From contig JAGYXB010000654.1 of the NCBI GenBank assembly GCA_022495005.1, forward strand, positions 124,001-188,000: DNA of 64,000 bases, read 5' to 3'. Origin of the DNA: Rhyacophila brunnea (Eukaryota; Arthropoda; Insecta; Trichoptera; Rhyacophilidae). Each line of letters starts with the position of its first letter. Positions within the stretch are counted from its first letter, which is position 1. Shown here piece after piece: positions 46,315 to 58,078 of this stretch. A model generated the notes under the pieces. That model was given only the letters and a program-made list of their open reading frames with translations. It had not been told where the DNA came from and did not search any database. The position numbers were made by a program, and so were the translations under genes.

Positions 46315-49300
46315 TCCTGTTTGGTCAACTAAACGTGGGTAGGGGCAGGGCCGCTACGGCGGACCTCCTGCGGACGGCTGAAGACATGGGACTTGACATA
46401 CTACTCATTCAGGAGCCGTATAATTACGGCCCCAACCGAGGCCTGAGCGGAGGGCGAATTGTTCAGGCCAGTTCTGGGGCCCATGCGTGCTTATACGCGC
46501 TAAACCCCGCGCTGGCTGTGTTACACCTCTCTCATCTTTCCAGCGACCTCTTCGCGGTGGCGGAGATTGTCGATGACAGAGGACACTCTTACATAATTAT
46601 ATCAGCCTATTTTAGATACAGCTCCTCTACTCTGTTATGTTCGGAGCAGCTGGAGCAGATCCTAATTGCTTGCCGCGGCAAGAAAATCATATTGGGGGCA
46701 GATGCAAATGTCCAGTCCTGGCTCTGGGCCCCTTCGGGACCGAGGGCTGGGAGGGACAGCCCTGAGCCACTCGAGGAGCTCCTGGCGACCTATGATCTCG
46801 CGGTCCAGAACGACCCTAACGGGCCGGCCACTTTCTGGACCAACAATGGCCAAGCTCATATAGATGTCACTCTGACATCAAGTGGCGTTGGCGGGCTCGC
46901 CGTGGACTGGAAGGTCCACACTGACGCGTCCGTTAGCGATCACCGTCTGATCACATTTTCGTTGCGGACTGAGAGAGGTGTCACCCCTGTGAGCCAACCC
47001 GAGGGCGCACTGCTTCCCAGGCGCTTTCGGCCGAGCGGAGGGAAATGGGATGGGTTTGATGCCGAAATGTGCAGAAGGCTCAATAAACTAGAGCCTGGTT
47101 ACTCACTGCTGGACATTAACCACAAGGCTGAAGCAATCACACAATGTATTACTGCCTCTGCGGAAGCCACTTTGGGACGGACCATCCTAAGACCGCCCAA
47201 TTTGGCCCCGTGGTGGACGCCCAGACTTTCTGAGCTCAAGCGCCTGATGAAGCGCGCCTTGAGGAAACTGCAGAGGGCGAGGAAACCTCGACCTCATCCT
47301 GTTGGCGGTGACCAGCTCTTGCTTTTGCAGGTTGCCCATAAGTCCGCCAGAGCATTATTTAAAAGGCAAATAAATACCACCAAGAAGGACCACTGGAGAA
47401 ACTTTGTCACAGACATGGGGGGACATGACCCGTGGGGGCCGCCTTTCCGGGTGATGAAGCGGAGCTCACGCTCCGGCGGAGTCGCCTCGGCTATGCGGCG
47501 CCCCGGGGGTGGATTTGCGACTGATTTCGCGGAATCCACTGCCATCCTGTTGGATGCTTTGATGCCGCAGGACCTGCTGGACAAGGAGGACGAGAGGACG
47601 ACCCGGCTTCGCGCCGAGTCCCTTCTCCCCTCGGAAACTCCGAGATCGCGACCGCCAAACAGGGCAGAGATTGGAGACTTGTTTGACCGACTCCGAGGCG
47701 GTAAAGCGCCGGGACTGGATTTTATAAATAACGAAATTGCCAAAAGAACATGGCTCTGGGCGTCCCACGAGCTCACTGGTCTGTACGTTGACCGCATGAG
47801 AGAGGGCATATTCCCGGATTGCTGGAAACATGGTCTCCTTAAGATCATCCCGAAGGTGGGCTTGCGACCCCCTCATGATCCGAAGGCCTATAGGCCGATA
47901 ACCCTCCTCCCGGTCCTGGGGAAAATACTTGAGCGTTTAATCTCCGTTAGATTGGAAGTGCATTTGGTGGAGTCTTCCCCTCTCTCTGCGAGACAGTTTG
48001 GCTTTAGACCTGGGAGGTCGACCGAGGATGCGGTCAGATTCGTCCTTGATACTGTGAATGGTACAGAGGAGAGCCTCGTGGCGGGCATCTTCCTCGATAT
48101 AGCTGCTGCATTTGACACCGCATGGTGGCCCCTCATTCTGGATAAGCTCCGGCTTAGACGAATTCCCGGGGACCTATTTGCCTTGATACAATCATACTTC
48201 AATAATAGATATATAACATATGACTCTGGCCCCAGCCTGGTCAACAGGAGGGCCACCTTGGGGTGCCCTCAGGGTTCTGTACTGGGCCCACTATTGTGGA
48301 ATATCTTATTCGATGACATCCTTGATCTGCCGCTGCCTCGGTGCTGCACGCTCGTCGCGTACGCCGACGATCTCCTGCTTCGAGTGGAGTCGTCGAGTCG
48401 GGCGGGACTTGAGCGTGTTGCATCGGGAGCCCTAGCAAGGATTTCTGAGTGGGGCACCTTGAACCGATTAACCTTTGCGCCCGCAAAAACGGAGGCTGTC
48501 CTCCTCAAGGGCAGCTCCAGGATCAATGTCACCAGGCGACCGCCTTCTATTAAATTCAATAATGTCCCGATCAGGTTCTCCCTCAGGGTGACCTATCTTG
48601 GGATTGTCCTTGACCATAAACTGAACTTCAAGTCTCATGCGATTGAGTCGCCAAGGCTCGTGCAGCCTTCCATAAAATGTCACGTCTGGCCGGATGCGAC
48701 TGGGGCCGTACTAAAGCGTACCGAACTGTAAGTACTGACGCTCTGGCGGTCCTTGCGGGTACCCTCCCGCTCGATCTGCACGTCCAATTGAGAGGATCAG
48801 TTACCCTCCTTCTGAGAGGTACCAGTACGACATTCGCCGGCGTCCTTCTGACGCCGCCACCGAGAATCGAGGGCGTGAGTTACAGAACTACTGTAACAAA
48901 CTTTGTTTTTGAAGCCGCTTACACGGCATGGCAGACGAGATGGGCTAGCTCATCCAAGGGCCGCCAGACATACAAATTTTTTCCTAAAGTAAGAGAGAGA
49001 TGTATGAAAAGAAGACTGTTACCGGACCATTGGACCAGCCAATTTTTGACTGGACATGGGAAATTTGCGGCCAAGTTGAACGAGTTTGGCTTGGCGGGAC
49101 ATGGCTCGGGCTGCTCGTGTGGACATGACCAGCAGGACGTCGAGCATGTGCTGTGGGATTGTCCACTCTTGGGCCCCGAGCGAGCGGAGCTGTTTTCCCG
49201 GGTTCGCCCCCATTCGGGCCCAGTGGGACACGCAGACTTGGTGGCGGCCGAGGCTAATTTTGAGGCCTTTAGTAGATTCGCCAGAGCGTACGGAGAGCGG

Positions 49301-49333
49301 GCCAACCCCGCGTCTTCTCACGACTCTTTTTAA
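46311..49333 (+). pseudogene. R1 beta ORF2, frameshifted with deletion
   Basis: The first 806 codons (46311-48731) include the endonuclease (IQEPY, GADANVQSWLW, SDH) and the reverse transcriptase with FLDIAAAFDTAWW, GCPQGSVLGPLLWN and YADD at residues 684-687. After DHKLNFKSHA the frame shifts near 48640. About 50 codons corresponding to the alpha-family segment between NWG and TKAYRT are missing near 48705. The reading then resumes in frame 48677-49333 (TKAYRTVSTDALAVLAG) to the C-terminal zinc motif CSCGHDQQDVEHVLWDC. The frameshift and deletion lie downstream of the catalytic core but separate it from the C-terminal domain. It is a recent pseudogene, since the rest is clean. Confidence 0.9.
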
Positions 49334-49549
49334 AATCATTGATAGTTGCCTAGAATATGTTCAATTCATGTTGCAGCACCTCGGTGCTAGGCCGCATCAC
49401 CAGTCCCGTGCGGCTCCGCTCGGGACAAATGAAGAGTAAAATCTTTTGAAAGGCACACCGTAGTGGCATGGGAAGTGGTAGCGCATCATCGCAGCCACAT
49501 ATCCATGTCGAGGTGGGAGGAGCGGAATTCACAACATGTCCTCCTGTCT

Positions 49550-49907
49550 TCATCATCAGACATAGACTCAGGGCAGGAGGTGCTTGAGCTTGTCCAGGTA
49601 CGCGAAACCCGAGCCGAAGCAGCGGCCAAAAAGAAACAAGGCAAGCTAACCGATCTAATACTGGACGACAAAGGTGTGGGATACTCGTCCACACCAAAAC
49701 CGGGTCCAAAAAACGGTAATGAAAAGGAAAAGGAGAAGGATAAGGAGAAAACCAAAGAAAAAACGGTAGATAAAACCAAAGAGAAGCAGCAGCCTCAAAC
49801 CGTGGACAATCCAAAAAGCAAGACAGAGACAAGACTTGATAAAGAAACCGCCATAACGGATATCTCACCCTCAGATTTAACACCATCACACATGAGTGCC
49901 AAAAACA
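49550..49907 (+). pseudogene. ORF1 fragment of another R1-like lineage
   Basis: The frame reads LLSSSSDIDSGQEVLELVQV, a Lys/Glu-rich stretch (GNEKEKEKDKEKTKEK) and SPSDLTPSHMSAKNTLE. The end resembles LTPSHTGAKNVAELVKK in copy E, but the N-terminal part differs, so it may be a further family. It is cut on the left by the A/B junction and on the right by the leader of copy C. The nominal start at 49463 lies in the beta 3' region, so it is an artefact. Probable role: N-terminal disordered part of a gag-like protein. Confidence 0.65.
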
Positions 49908-50180
49908 CACTAGAAGCTTCTAGAAGGAATCAAACGATTCGAGAAAGTGCACATCACTGAAGACATTCTGACGTCACGGCATACACTGTGCGCACCACAG
50001 TTATCGTTGCACAAATCCTGGCACGGTGCACGTCGCTGAAGCCGACGTCACAGTGCACATTGTGCACACGACTGCGACCCGCACCACCCACCAACCGCCC
50101 CCCTACCTACCCCCCCACCACCATCCCTTTTTTTTTTTTTACAAGAAAATAAGGAATAAAAACAAGAAAAGCAGCCCAAA

Positions 50181-51894
50181 ATGGGTGACCCGAAGGGCGC
50201 CCCACCTGAGCCTCCAAGCAACCGAGAATGGGATGCATCCTCTTCATCGGATGAGTCCAAGGCTGAGTTCCAAAAGAAAGTCTCCAAAAAGAACAAAAAC
50301 AAGGGGTGCAACATGCCAAAAGCAACAACCGACGATTCTGAATCAGACACCGGAGGACACAAAAAGCGCACCAGGTCGAGGACAGCAACCAGGGGTACTA
50401 GACTAACGTCTGCGGAAACTGAGCGCCGGGCTGTCGTACTCGTCGAACGCGAGACCACAACTGCTGCCAACAACAAAAGCATTGCACGTGCTGCTGCAAA
50501 AGCCAAACATGAGGCCAAACACCAAACATTAAACGAAGAAGCCAGAGAAATAAGAAAAGAGCAGCGCTCACAACTCAAACGCGAGGCCAAAGCAGCCAAA
50601 AGAGCTGCACAAGAAACAGACGCCGAAGGAGAAAAATCCGCCCCGGGGACACAGACCAACGACAATGCATCTACCTCTAAAAGTAAAAACAAAAGGAATG
50701 ACGTAAGGAACTCCTCTCGCAACGAACCTGTAATCCCTGAAGCCACCAATGTAAATATCACGCCCAGACGTGGAACCAAGCCACGGGGCAACCCTGAGCC
50801 AGTCGAAGTCCCGATCACCGAATCGCAACATGGCGCTGCCAGAATCTCGGCCACAATTGAGAACGTCATGCAAATAATAAAAAAGGACAACAGAATGTCA
50901 AACTTGCTAATCGAAACCGTCCAGAGGGAGCTGAATAAAATTACCCAAGAGGCCTGGGCGCTAGCCATCCAGCTGGAGGCAGGCAAGGCTGTCCTCGAGG
51001 ATCGCGCTTCCTTCCAAAGGACCATCGAGGCCACAGTCAAGCAGCGCGAAGACGCAGCCAACAACCAGACCTGGAGTGACGTCGCCCGCCGAGGAGCCAG
51101 AAGCGGCGCCAGGCAGGCCCCACCTGAGGACTACCCGGCAATCCCGCCTACGACAGCGGCCAGACCAGGCGTCTTCTTCTCTCCGACAGGGGAGACGAAG
51201 AAGTCTGAGGACACCCGCAACACGGTAAAACACTTGATCGTGCCTAAGGACCTCAATGTCCAAATCACCGGCTTCAGAATGGTGCGGGGCGGCGGGGTTA
51301 TAATACACCCCAAAACCGACGCTGAGGCCAAGCGACTCGCCACCGCCCCTGGCATCAAGGAGGCCGGTCTGCGGGCTGAGGTTGCTGGGAAGCGACTCCC
51401 CCGAATAATCATATTCAATGTCCCGGTGGCCACCGACGAGGCCATGCTTAAAGAAGCAATCAAATCAAACACAAAGGAACACACAGGCCTCACTGAAGAA
51501 GAGTACCGCCAAATAAAAATGAGCGACAGAGCCGGCCCCAGAGTTGGCAGGTGCCACATGATACTGTCCGTACCGGCGAAGGTAAGAGAGGCACTTGTCA
51601 GCGACGGCCGGTTATATATGGACTGGGAGTCGTTCCCAGTAAAAGACTTTTGCGGCGTTGTGAAATGTACACGATGCCACCTGTACGGCCACATGGCCAA
51701 AAACTGCTCTTCGGATCACGTGACATGCGGCCACGGCGCCGAGACGGGCCACGACAAGGCCGACTGCCCGAACTCCAGAGCCCCGGGAAATGCCCGGCCT
51801 GCGCCAGGCACAAGAAGCCTCACCAACACGCGGCAACAGACCCTGACTGCCCGGCGCGCCTGTATGCTGTGGCCTAGGAGCGCAGCCGAACGGA
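50181..51894 (+). pseudogene. R1 alpha ORF1, full N-terminus, late frameshift
   Basis: This shows the complete alpha ORF1 architecture. It has a Ser-rich start (MGDPKGAPPEPPSNREWDAS), an Ala/Lys/Glu-rich likely coiled coil (about residues 85-150), a helical segment with AIQLEAGKAVLEDRASFQ, an RRM-like region and zinc knuckles. The first knuckle (CTRCHLYGHMAKNC) is intact. In the second a Cys is replaced by Gly (CGHGAETGH). One base is lost in the C run near 51782 (CCCCGGG against CCCCCGGG in copy A). The frame then drifts, and a stop (GTGGCCTAG, 51872-51877) also arose in the original frame. The apparent 662-residue frame to 52169 is an out-of-frame read-through into ORF2. Confidence 0.88.
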
Positions 51895-51906
51895 CTATTC
51901 GGTCAA

Positions 51907-54587
51907 ATGATCCGTTTCGGACAACTAAACGTGGGAAAGGGGAGGGCTACAACGGCCGAACTGACCAAGACGATGCGGGAAATGGAGCTCGACGTCGCAC
52001 TGGTGCAGGAGCCTTACCCCATGGGCACCAACAGGGGCTTCAGCGGGGGACAGGTTCTGCACCACGGACCAGGCTCCATGGCCTGCATCTTCATTGCGAA
52101 CCCCGCACTAGTTGCGCTGCGCCTCTCCCACCTGTCGAGCGAGCTCTTTGCTGTGGCGGAGATCTCTGACCGATCGGGGGACTCCATCGTGGTGGTCTTT
52201 TCGTACTTTAGATTCAATCAGAGCACCTTGAAGTGCGTCGAGCAGCTCGAAAAAATCTTGCTCGCATGCAGGAGGCAAGCAAGTACTGGTGGGCGCGGAT
52301 GTCAATGTACAATCGTGGCTCTGGTCCCCCAACGGGCCCAGGCCGCGCGGTGACCCAACGCCCCTCGAGGAACTCATGGCGACATGTGATCTCTCGGTCG
52401 TAAACGACCCAAAAGGTCCGGCCACATTTGCTACTAAAAACGGGGAATCATGCATAGACGTTACCCTGATATCAACAGGCGCCCTGCATTGCGTCGTGGA
52501 CTGGAAGGTCCACGAGGACGCATCGGACAGCGACCACCGACTGATCACGTTCGCCTACATGACCAAGAGGGGTGGCGTGCCACTCGCACTGAACGAAGGC
52601 GAGTCTCTGCCGAAGCGCTTCAAGAAGGTCGCGAACTGGGAGCGGTTTGACCGCGAATTCAATGAGGGTCTTGACAAGATGGATAGGCGCCCTCCCCCTG
52701 CGGATGCACATGCCGCAGCGGAGGACCTGACACGCCTCGTGGTGAGGACGGCAGAGAGTGCCATCGGAAGGTCAACCCAAAAACCGCCGGACCTTGCTCC
52801 CTGGTGGACACCCAGGCTTACTAAACTCAGAGATCTAATGAGAAAGGCCAGAAGGGCCCTACAAGCGACTCGCAAAAAACTAAAAGACACCTTGCCGACG
52901 GACCATCCGCTGGCAACCGAGTACAAAGCCGCCAGGCTCAAGCTGAAAAACGCTATCAACAAAACCAAAAAGAAGCACTGGAGAGAATTTGTCACCCAAA
53001 TGGGTGGACATGACCCGTGGGGACCCCCCTTCCGCGTGATGAAGCTGAGCTCTCGGCCCAGCGGAATCAGTACGGCGGTGCGGCGCCCTGACGGGTCGTT
53101 CACCAGCGGTTACGAAGAGTCTGCCACCGTCCTGTTGGATGCTCTTGTCCCGCTTGCACACGCAAAGCCCCGGGGCTCGACTGCATAGACAGCACAATAG
53201 CTAGAAGGGCGTGGTCTCTTGCTTCACACGAGATCACGCAACTCTACATAGATTGCATGAGTAGCGGCATATTTCCTGATTGCTGGAAGAAGGGTCACCT
53301 CACGGTGATCCCGAAGGCCGGCAATCGCCCTCCTTGCGACCAGTAAGCGTACAAAGCGCTGATGCTCCTTCCCGTCTTCGGGAAGGTTCTTGAAAGATTG
53401 ATCAACAGCAGGATTGAGACCCACCTGTCGGAAAACTGTCCAATCTCGCGGAGACAATTTGGGTTCAGACCCGGAAAGTCCACTGAGGACGCAATACGCT
53501 TTGTACTCGACTCTGTGGAGAACTCTGGCAAGAACCTCGTTGCCGGGATTTTTCTCGACATCGCGGGCGCGTTTGACAACGCGTGGTGGCCCTTGGTACT
53601 GGTTCAGAGCTACTTCAGTAATAGGGAGATAACCTATGACTCCGGCCTCGGACTCATACGCAGGAGGACCACCATGGGATGCCCCCAGGGCTCTGTCCTG
53701 GGTCCCCTACTGTGGAACATCCTGTTCGACGACGTTCTGTCGCTGCCGCTGCCCCCGGGCTGCACGGGTAGCTCCCAGGTAAACACTATTAAACGGCCAC
53801 CCCGGGTAATTTTTGGCCAAACCCCAGTGCGTTTCTCTGAAAGCGTAACGTACCTGGGTGTAATTCTTGATAGTAAGCTGTCTTTCGTAAAACATGCCAG
53901 GACGGCCGTCTCAAAGGCCGGTCTGGCCTTCCAGAAGATGGCCCGAATGGCGGGCAGCAATTGGGGACTAAAACCTAGAGCCCTTAAGGTTGCATATGGC
54001 GCAATTTTCATGGGAATAGCCGGATACGCCTCCAGCGTCTGGCATTCCCGAGTAAACTCGTTAAGTCTAGTCAAACGCGAACTACTGAGCGGTCAGCGAC
54101 TTGCGCTGATCTCACTCACAAAAGCCTATCGTACAACTTCCACAGACGCGCTCGCAGGTGGACGGCTTCCTCCAAGGGGCGGCACACATTTCGATTTTTT
54201 CCAGACGTATTCTGCAGGCACCAAACGAGAAGACTTCAACCTTCTCACTGGACGAGTCAGTTCCTAACCGGCCATGGCAATTTCGCCGCCAGGCTCCACG
54301 AGCTTGGCTTGATGGTAGATGGGCCGGGTTGCACCTGTGGGCATGACCACCAAGACGTTGAACACGTCCTATGGGATTGCCCGCTTATGGCACCCGAACG
54401 AGCGGAGTTGTTAGCCAGGGTCCGTCCTCACACGGGCCCAATTGGCCACGCGGACTTGATTTCAACCGAGGCCAACTTTGCGGCATTTGAAAAATTTGCA
54501 GCATCATGTGGGGAGCGGGATAATCCCGACTCCTCCGTAGATTCTAATTCGAGCCATGAAATTCAGTACACGGGTACACAGGGCGCT
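51907..54587 (+). pseudogene. R1 alpha ORF2, multiply deleted
   Basis: ORF2 begins at 51907 as in copy A. A one-base insertion near 52270 (GCAGGAGGCAAG) shifts the frame, which resumes 52289-53188. A deletion near 53152 removes about 150 bases between endonuclease and reverse transcriptase. A stop replaces an Arg/Lys codon region at 53343 (CCAGTAAGC). A 45-base in-frame deletion lies at 53602. A deletion of about 160 bases near 53766 takes out YADD, and another of about 190 bases lies near 54155. The C-terminal zinc motif (CTCGHDHQDVEHVLWDC) survives at 54324-54374. The copy cannot reverse transcribe. Confidence 0.9.
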
Positions 54588-54828
54588 TAACGCTGAGGAA
54601 CAGCAGGGCTGGGCCAAACTTCTTTCTATACTAGATTCTGTAAGCACTTAGGTGCATGGTTGTAATATAATCAGTCCCGTGCAGCTCCACATCGGGACGG
54701 AATGAGCATTTAAAATCACTTCTTTCAGACACGTACTAAGCCTTATGGGAGACAGCCGTGCTTAATCACGACAGTACAAACATAAGGGGTGGAGATGGGG
54801 CACTTCCTAAAACATTGTCCCTATCTAC

Positions 54829-56551
54829 CATATCTATCATTGTACCGACGTTTCTTGTAGAGAGCAGACGTGTTTTCGCTTCGCTCCGCAACTCTCATTA
54901 CGCCGTTTCATTGTTTTTTCACAATTCTCTCACTTCTGACCTAGCTTTCCACTGCTTTTGATCCCGTTTTCACATTTCTACCCGCGCCTGCCCCTGGACT
55001 TCGATCAGACATTTTTCCGAGTGCTTCCTCCCGCTATTTGAGTGCGTACACCAGACGCTCAAATCACTTTAACTCGCACAGTGTATGTGAAACATTACGC
55101 CCAACAAAAATAACGATTTTTCATAAGTGAATAGTGTAAACCACAGCGATTTTTCACGGTTTTCCTTGTGAATCGCCATCACAAATCACCAATATTGAAC
55201 TTTGAACCCGCCGCTTACTTCCATCGCAGCAACATCAAGAACCAATTAACAGAAACTTCTCCAATCAACGCACAGGACCAAAGTTTAATCACCGTCATTA
55301 TTCTGCAAATGACCCACCAGCCAACTAAGAACAAGTAAACAATTCTATTAAGCCCCCTCCATCATAATCCTATACTTCAAAATCCACGCCCATTTCTTAA
55401 ATTTTTGCCGTCAGTCGCTTTTTGGCGGCTGTCCAAAGCGGTATGAATGAAATGACTGGTAGCCAAGTAGGTACTATTGTAGTACACTCAACATAACACA
55501 ACTACCGCATCACTTCGGCTTCTCCCAACATTTCAAAAGTGTTAAAACACTAACACCGCTAAGTAGCCAAACTACCGGCCGTGTAACGATCCCCCATATT
55601 AAATACAAGATTCCATCCGCTTTCTCCTACTCCCTGCCTTCACACTATTGCGCGTTTACATGCCAAATATGATGCGCACTCCTCCCCAGGAGGATCCCGA
55701 TCCTACCAACCCCGACAACTCCTCGAACCTCACGGCATCCACTTCGGGATGCACTGCATACGCGTCTCCTCCTCTTAAGGAAGGCAACACGGAGCCTGAC
55801 AAACGGGGGAATGATAAAAACAGAGAGCATGCAATGGCAGACAAATTACCATCACTACCCATATTGACACCATCTCACACTGGTGCAAAAAATGTTGCCG
55901 AGCTCGTTAAGAAGGCGCTCGAAACAATAAAAAACGACAAGAGATCAACCAACGCCACATATAATGCGGTCAACGCTGAGCTAGAAAAGGTAATGACCGA
56001 AACATGGGCAATGGCCATCGAACTTGAGGCCTGTAAGGCGGTTATTAAGGATAGAGCCACGCCTACAGCACAGCCAAGTGGAAATGGAACCAGACCAGCC
56101 CACAATCAAAATCACAATAACGATAACATCAACCCTGAATCACGGAGCGTTGTGACGCGTAGAGGTTTACAACCCAAAACGATGCATACCCAGGTGACAC
56201 AACACACCAGAGCCCCACGCGAGTGGCCTGCCATCCCCACCTCTGCTCCCAGACCTGCGGTCCTATTCTTTCCCACAACTGAAGGACAGGATTCAGCCTA
56301 GACCAAAGAAATTATCAGAAAAACAATCGCCCCGGACAAACTGAAAATACAAATTACCGGAATCCGAAACATTAGAGGAGACGGAGTGATTATCCACCCG
56401 AAATCCGACAATGAAGCAAAATTATTAATGGCCGCCCCAGGATTATCGGAAGCTGGTTTGAGGGCCCAAATAGCAGACAAAAATGGTAAGCAGTTGCGCA
56501 TCATCGCAGCCGCATATCCATGTCGAGGTGGGAGGTGCGGAGTTTAAAACA
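54829..56551 (+). mobile_element. R1-like element without ORF2, copy E
   Basis: It has a leader starting near 54856 (GTGTTTTCGCTTCGCTCCGC, akin to 38098 in copy A) and the 5' part of an ORF1. It then jumps directly to a beta-type 3' end (CATATCCATGTCGAGGTGGG), ending in AAAACA next to TGTCCCTATCTACTA. Without ORF2 it could only move with enzymes from another R1. The layout recalls short internally deleted R2/R1 derivatives. Coordinates of the 5' edge are approximate. Confidence 0.7.
55660..56490 (+). pseudogene. Copy E ORF1, truncated
   Basis: The ATG at 55660 is the first in frame; the upstream extension begins with TTG. The protein has a Pro/Thr/Ser-rich N-terminus, then LTPSHTGAKNVAELVKKALE, the helical TWAMAIELEACKAVIKDRAT, and PAVLFFPTTEGQDSA followed by a TAG stop at 56299-56301. 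Beyond it the frame continues as TKEIIRKTIAPDKLKIQITG and GDGVIIHPKSDNEAKLL to about 56485. There the gene is cut and joined to a 3' region. The zinc knuckles are missing. It is related to alpha and beta ORF1 but is a separate lineage. Confidence 0.75.
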
Positions 56552-56566
56552 TGTCCCTATCTACTA

Positions 56567-58078
56567 GTCCGGCCCTGGATTCGCCGGTGACAAGTCGCAT
56601 TCGCGTCGCGCTCCCGCTAAACCTAGACGTAAAAATCCAAAAGTGCTCCGATTTTGCCAAAAAAAGGTCCCATCGCTGCGGAATCTAATTCCCCACCCGT
56701 GGATGTAAAGTTTTCTGAGAGCCTACTCCGGAAAACCGATTAAATCAAGAAAAACTATAAAAAAAACTACATTTTTGCAAAAACATTGCGACGAAGTGTC
56801 CATAAAAATTACAAAAGTGCATCCAAACTGAGCGGGAGTTTGCCGGCTACCGTTCCATAAAAGAAAAGTGAAAACAACATAACATTACGGCAAATCGTGA
56901 ATTGTGCGCCCCCCCCCCCCCCAGAGGGAAAGTGACTAAAAAACTACCAAGTGACAGCTCGCGTGTTTTGAATCGTGTGGTGTTTGTTCGAAGCAAATCG
57001 GCCAAGGGAGTTGGAATTGCGGGCCTAAAAACCCAACTTCCATAGTCGGTTGCCTGATTGTATCATTCAAAACACGAGGCCGGGAATCCCTCCAAGTCGA
57101 TTACGCGACAAGCCGGCGCCGGCCGCTTTACTTACCCCTACTTTGGAAGCTTCTGGAACTTTCTAGAAGCTTCTAGAAGGAATCGAACAGAGCCCGACAC
57201 AGTGCACATCGCTGAAGAGAATTTGACGTCATTTGACCGCAAATGCTGCCATCAACGCAAAAAGCGCTGCACGAGCTGCTGCTGCAACAGCGGCCAAAGC
57301 AAAACACGAGGCCAAATACCATTCCATCAACGAGGATGCCAAAGAAAAAAGAAAGGAGCAGCGCCAACTACTCAAGCATGAGGCCCAAGCAGCCAAAAAA
57401 GCTGCACAAAAAACAGACGGCTAATGAGAAAAATCCGCTCCGGGGCCACACGAGGCCGATGACACCGCACCAACCCCTAAAAACCGACGACCTACTACCG
57501 GGCGCGGATGTCAATATACAATCATGGCTCTGGTTCCCTGACGGGCCCAGGCCGCGCAAAGACGACCCAACGTCTCTCGAGGAACTCATGGCGACATGTG
57601 ATCTCTTGGTCGTAAACGACCCAGACCATTTGCGGCATGGACGAGGTGGACGGCTTCCCCCAAGGGGCGGGACACATTCCGATTTTTTCCAGAAGTATTC
57701 TGCAGACACCAAACGAGAAGACTTCAACCTTTACACTGGACAAGCCAGTTCCCAACCAGCCATGGCGATTTCGTCGCCAAGCTCCATGAGCTTGGCTTGA
57801 TAGTAGATGGGCCGGGTTGTACCTGTGGGCATGACCACCAAGACGTTGAACGCGTCCTCTGGGATTGCCCGCTTATGGAACCCGAACGAGCGGAGCTGTT
57901 TGCCATGGTCCGTCCTCACATGGGCCCAATTGGCCACGCGGACTTGATTGCAACCGAGGCCAACTTTGCGGCATTTGAAAAATTTGCAGCGACATATGGA
58001 GAGCGGGATTGTCCCGACTCCTCGGTAGATTTCAATTCGAGCCATGAAATTCAGTACGCGGGTACACAGGGCGCATAA
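56567..58078 (+). mobile_element. Internally deleted R1 alpha element, copy F
   Basis: The leader (56590-57230) matches copy A from GTGACAAGTCGCATTC onward, including the run of C at 56911 and TTCTAGAAGCTTCTAGAAGG. It passes into a short ORF1 piece (AKHEAKYHSINEDAKEKRKE, about 57231-57423). It then jumps to an endonuclease piece (GADVNIQSWLWFPDGP, about 57505-57620), then to the ORF2 C-terminus. The last frame (57797-58078) has CTCGHDHQDVERVLWDC. Deletions remove most of ORF1 and the reverse transcriptase. The usual 3' region does not follow. Confidence 0.82.

Larger units (their letters stand above)
44634..49536 (+). mobile_element. R1: R1-clade beta-family element, copy B
   Basis: This element is about 4.9 kb: leader, complete ORF1, broken ORF2 and a 3' region ending CAACA. 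TGTCCTCCTGTCT occurs at 44620-44632 and 49537-49549, a 13-bp direct duplication close to the 14-bp duplication known for R1. The body starts with an 18-T run and AT-rich sequence, and leader homology with copy D starts at TGCGAGTGGGATGCCCGC (44818). Proteins are clearly diverged from the alpha family. B sits at the 3' junction of A, in the same orientation. Confidence 0.8.
49908..54815 (+). mobile_element. R1: R1 alpha-family element, copy C
   Basis: The order is the same as in copy A, without the LTR. The leader begins in the TTCTAGAAGG block at about 49918, so it is 5'-truncated. ORF1 starts at 50181 and is complete at its N-terminus. ORF2 carries several deletions and frameshifts, and the 3' region matches A. 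The 3' end runs AAAACAT, then TGTCCCTATCTAC (54816-54828), which is 28S sequence at the R1 site. Confidence 0.9.

Noticed and set aside
50048..51064. 338-residue minus-strand frame
   Set aside because: It is antisense to ORF1 of copy C, which has matching homologues on the plus strand.
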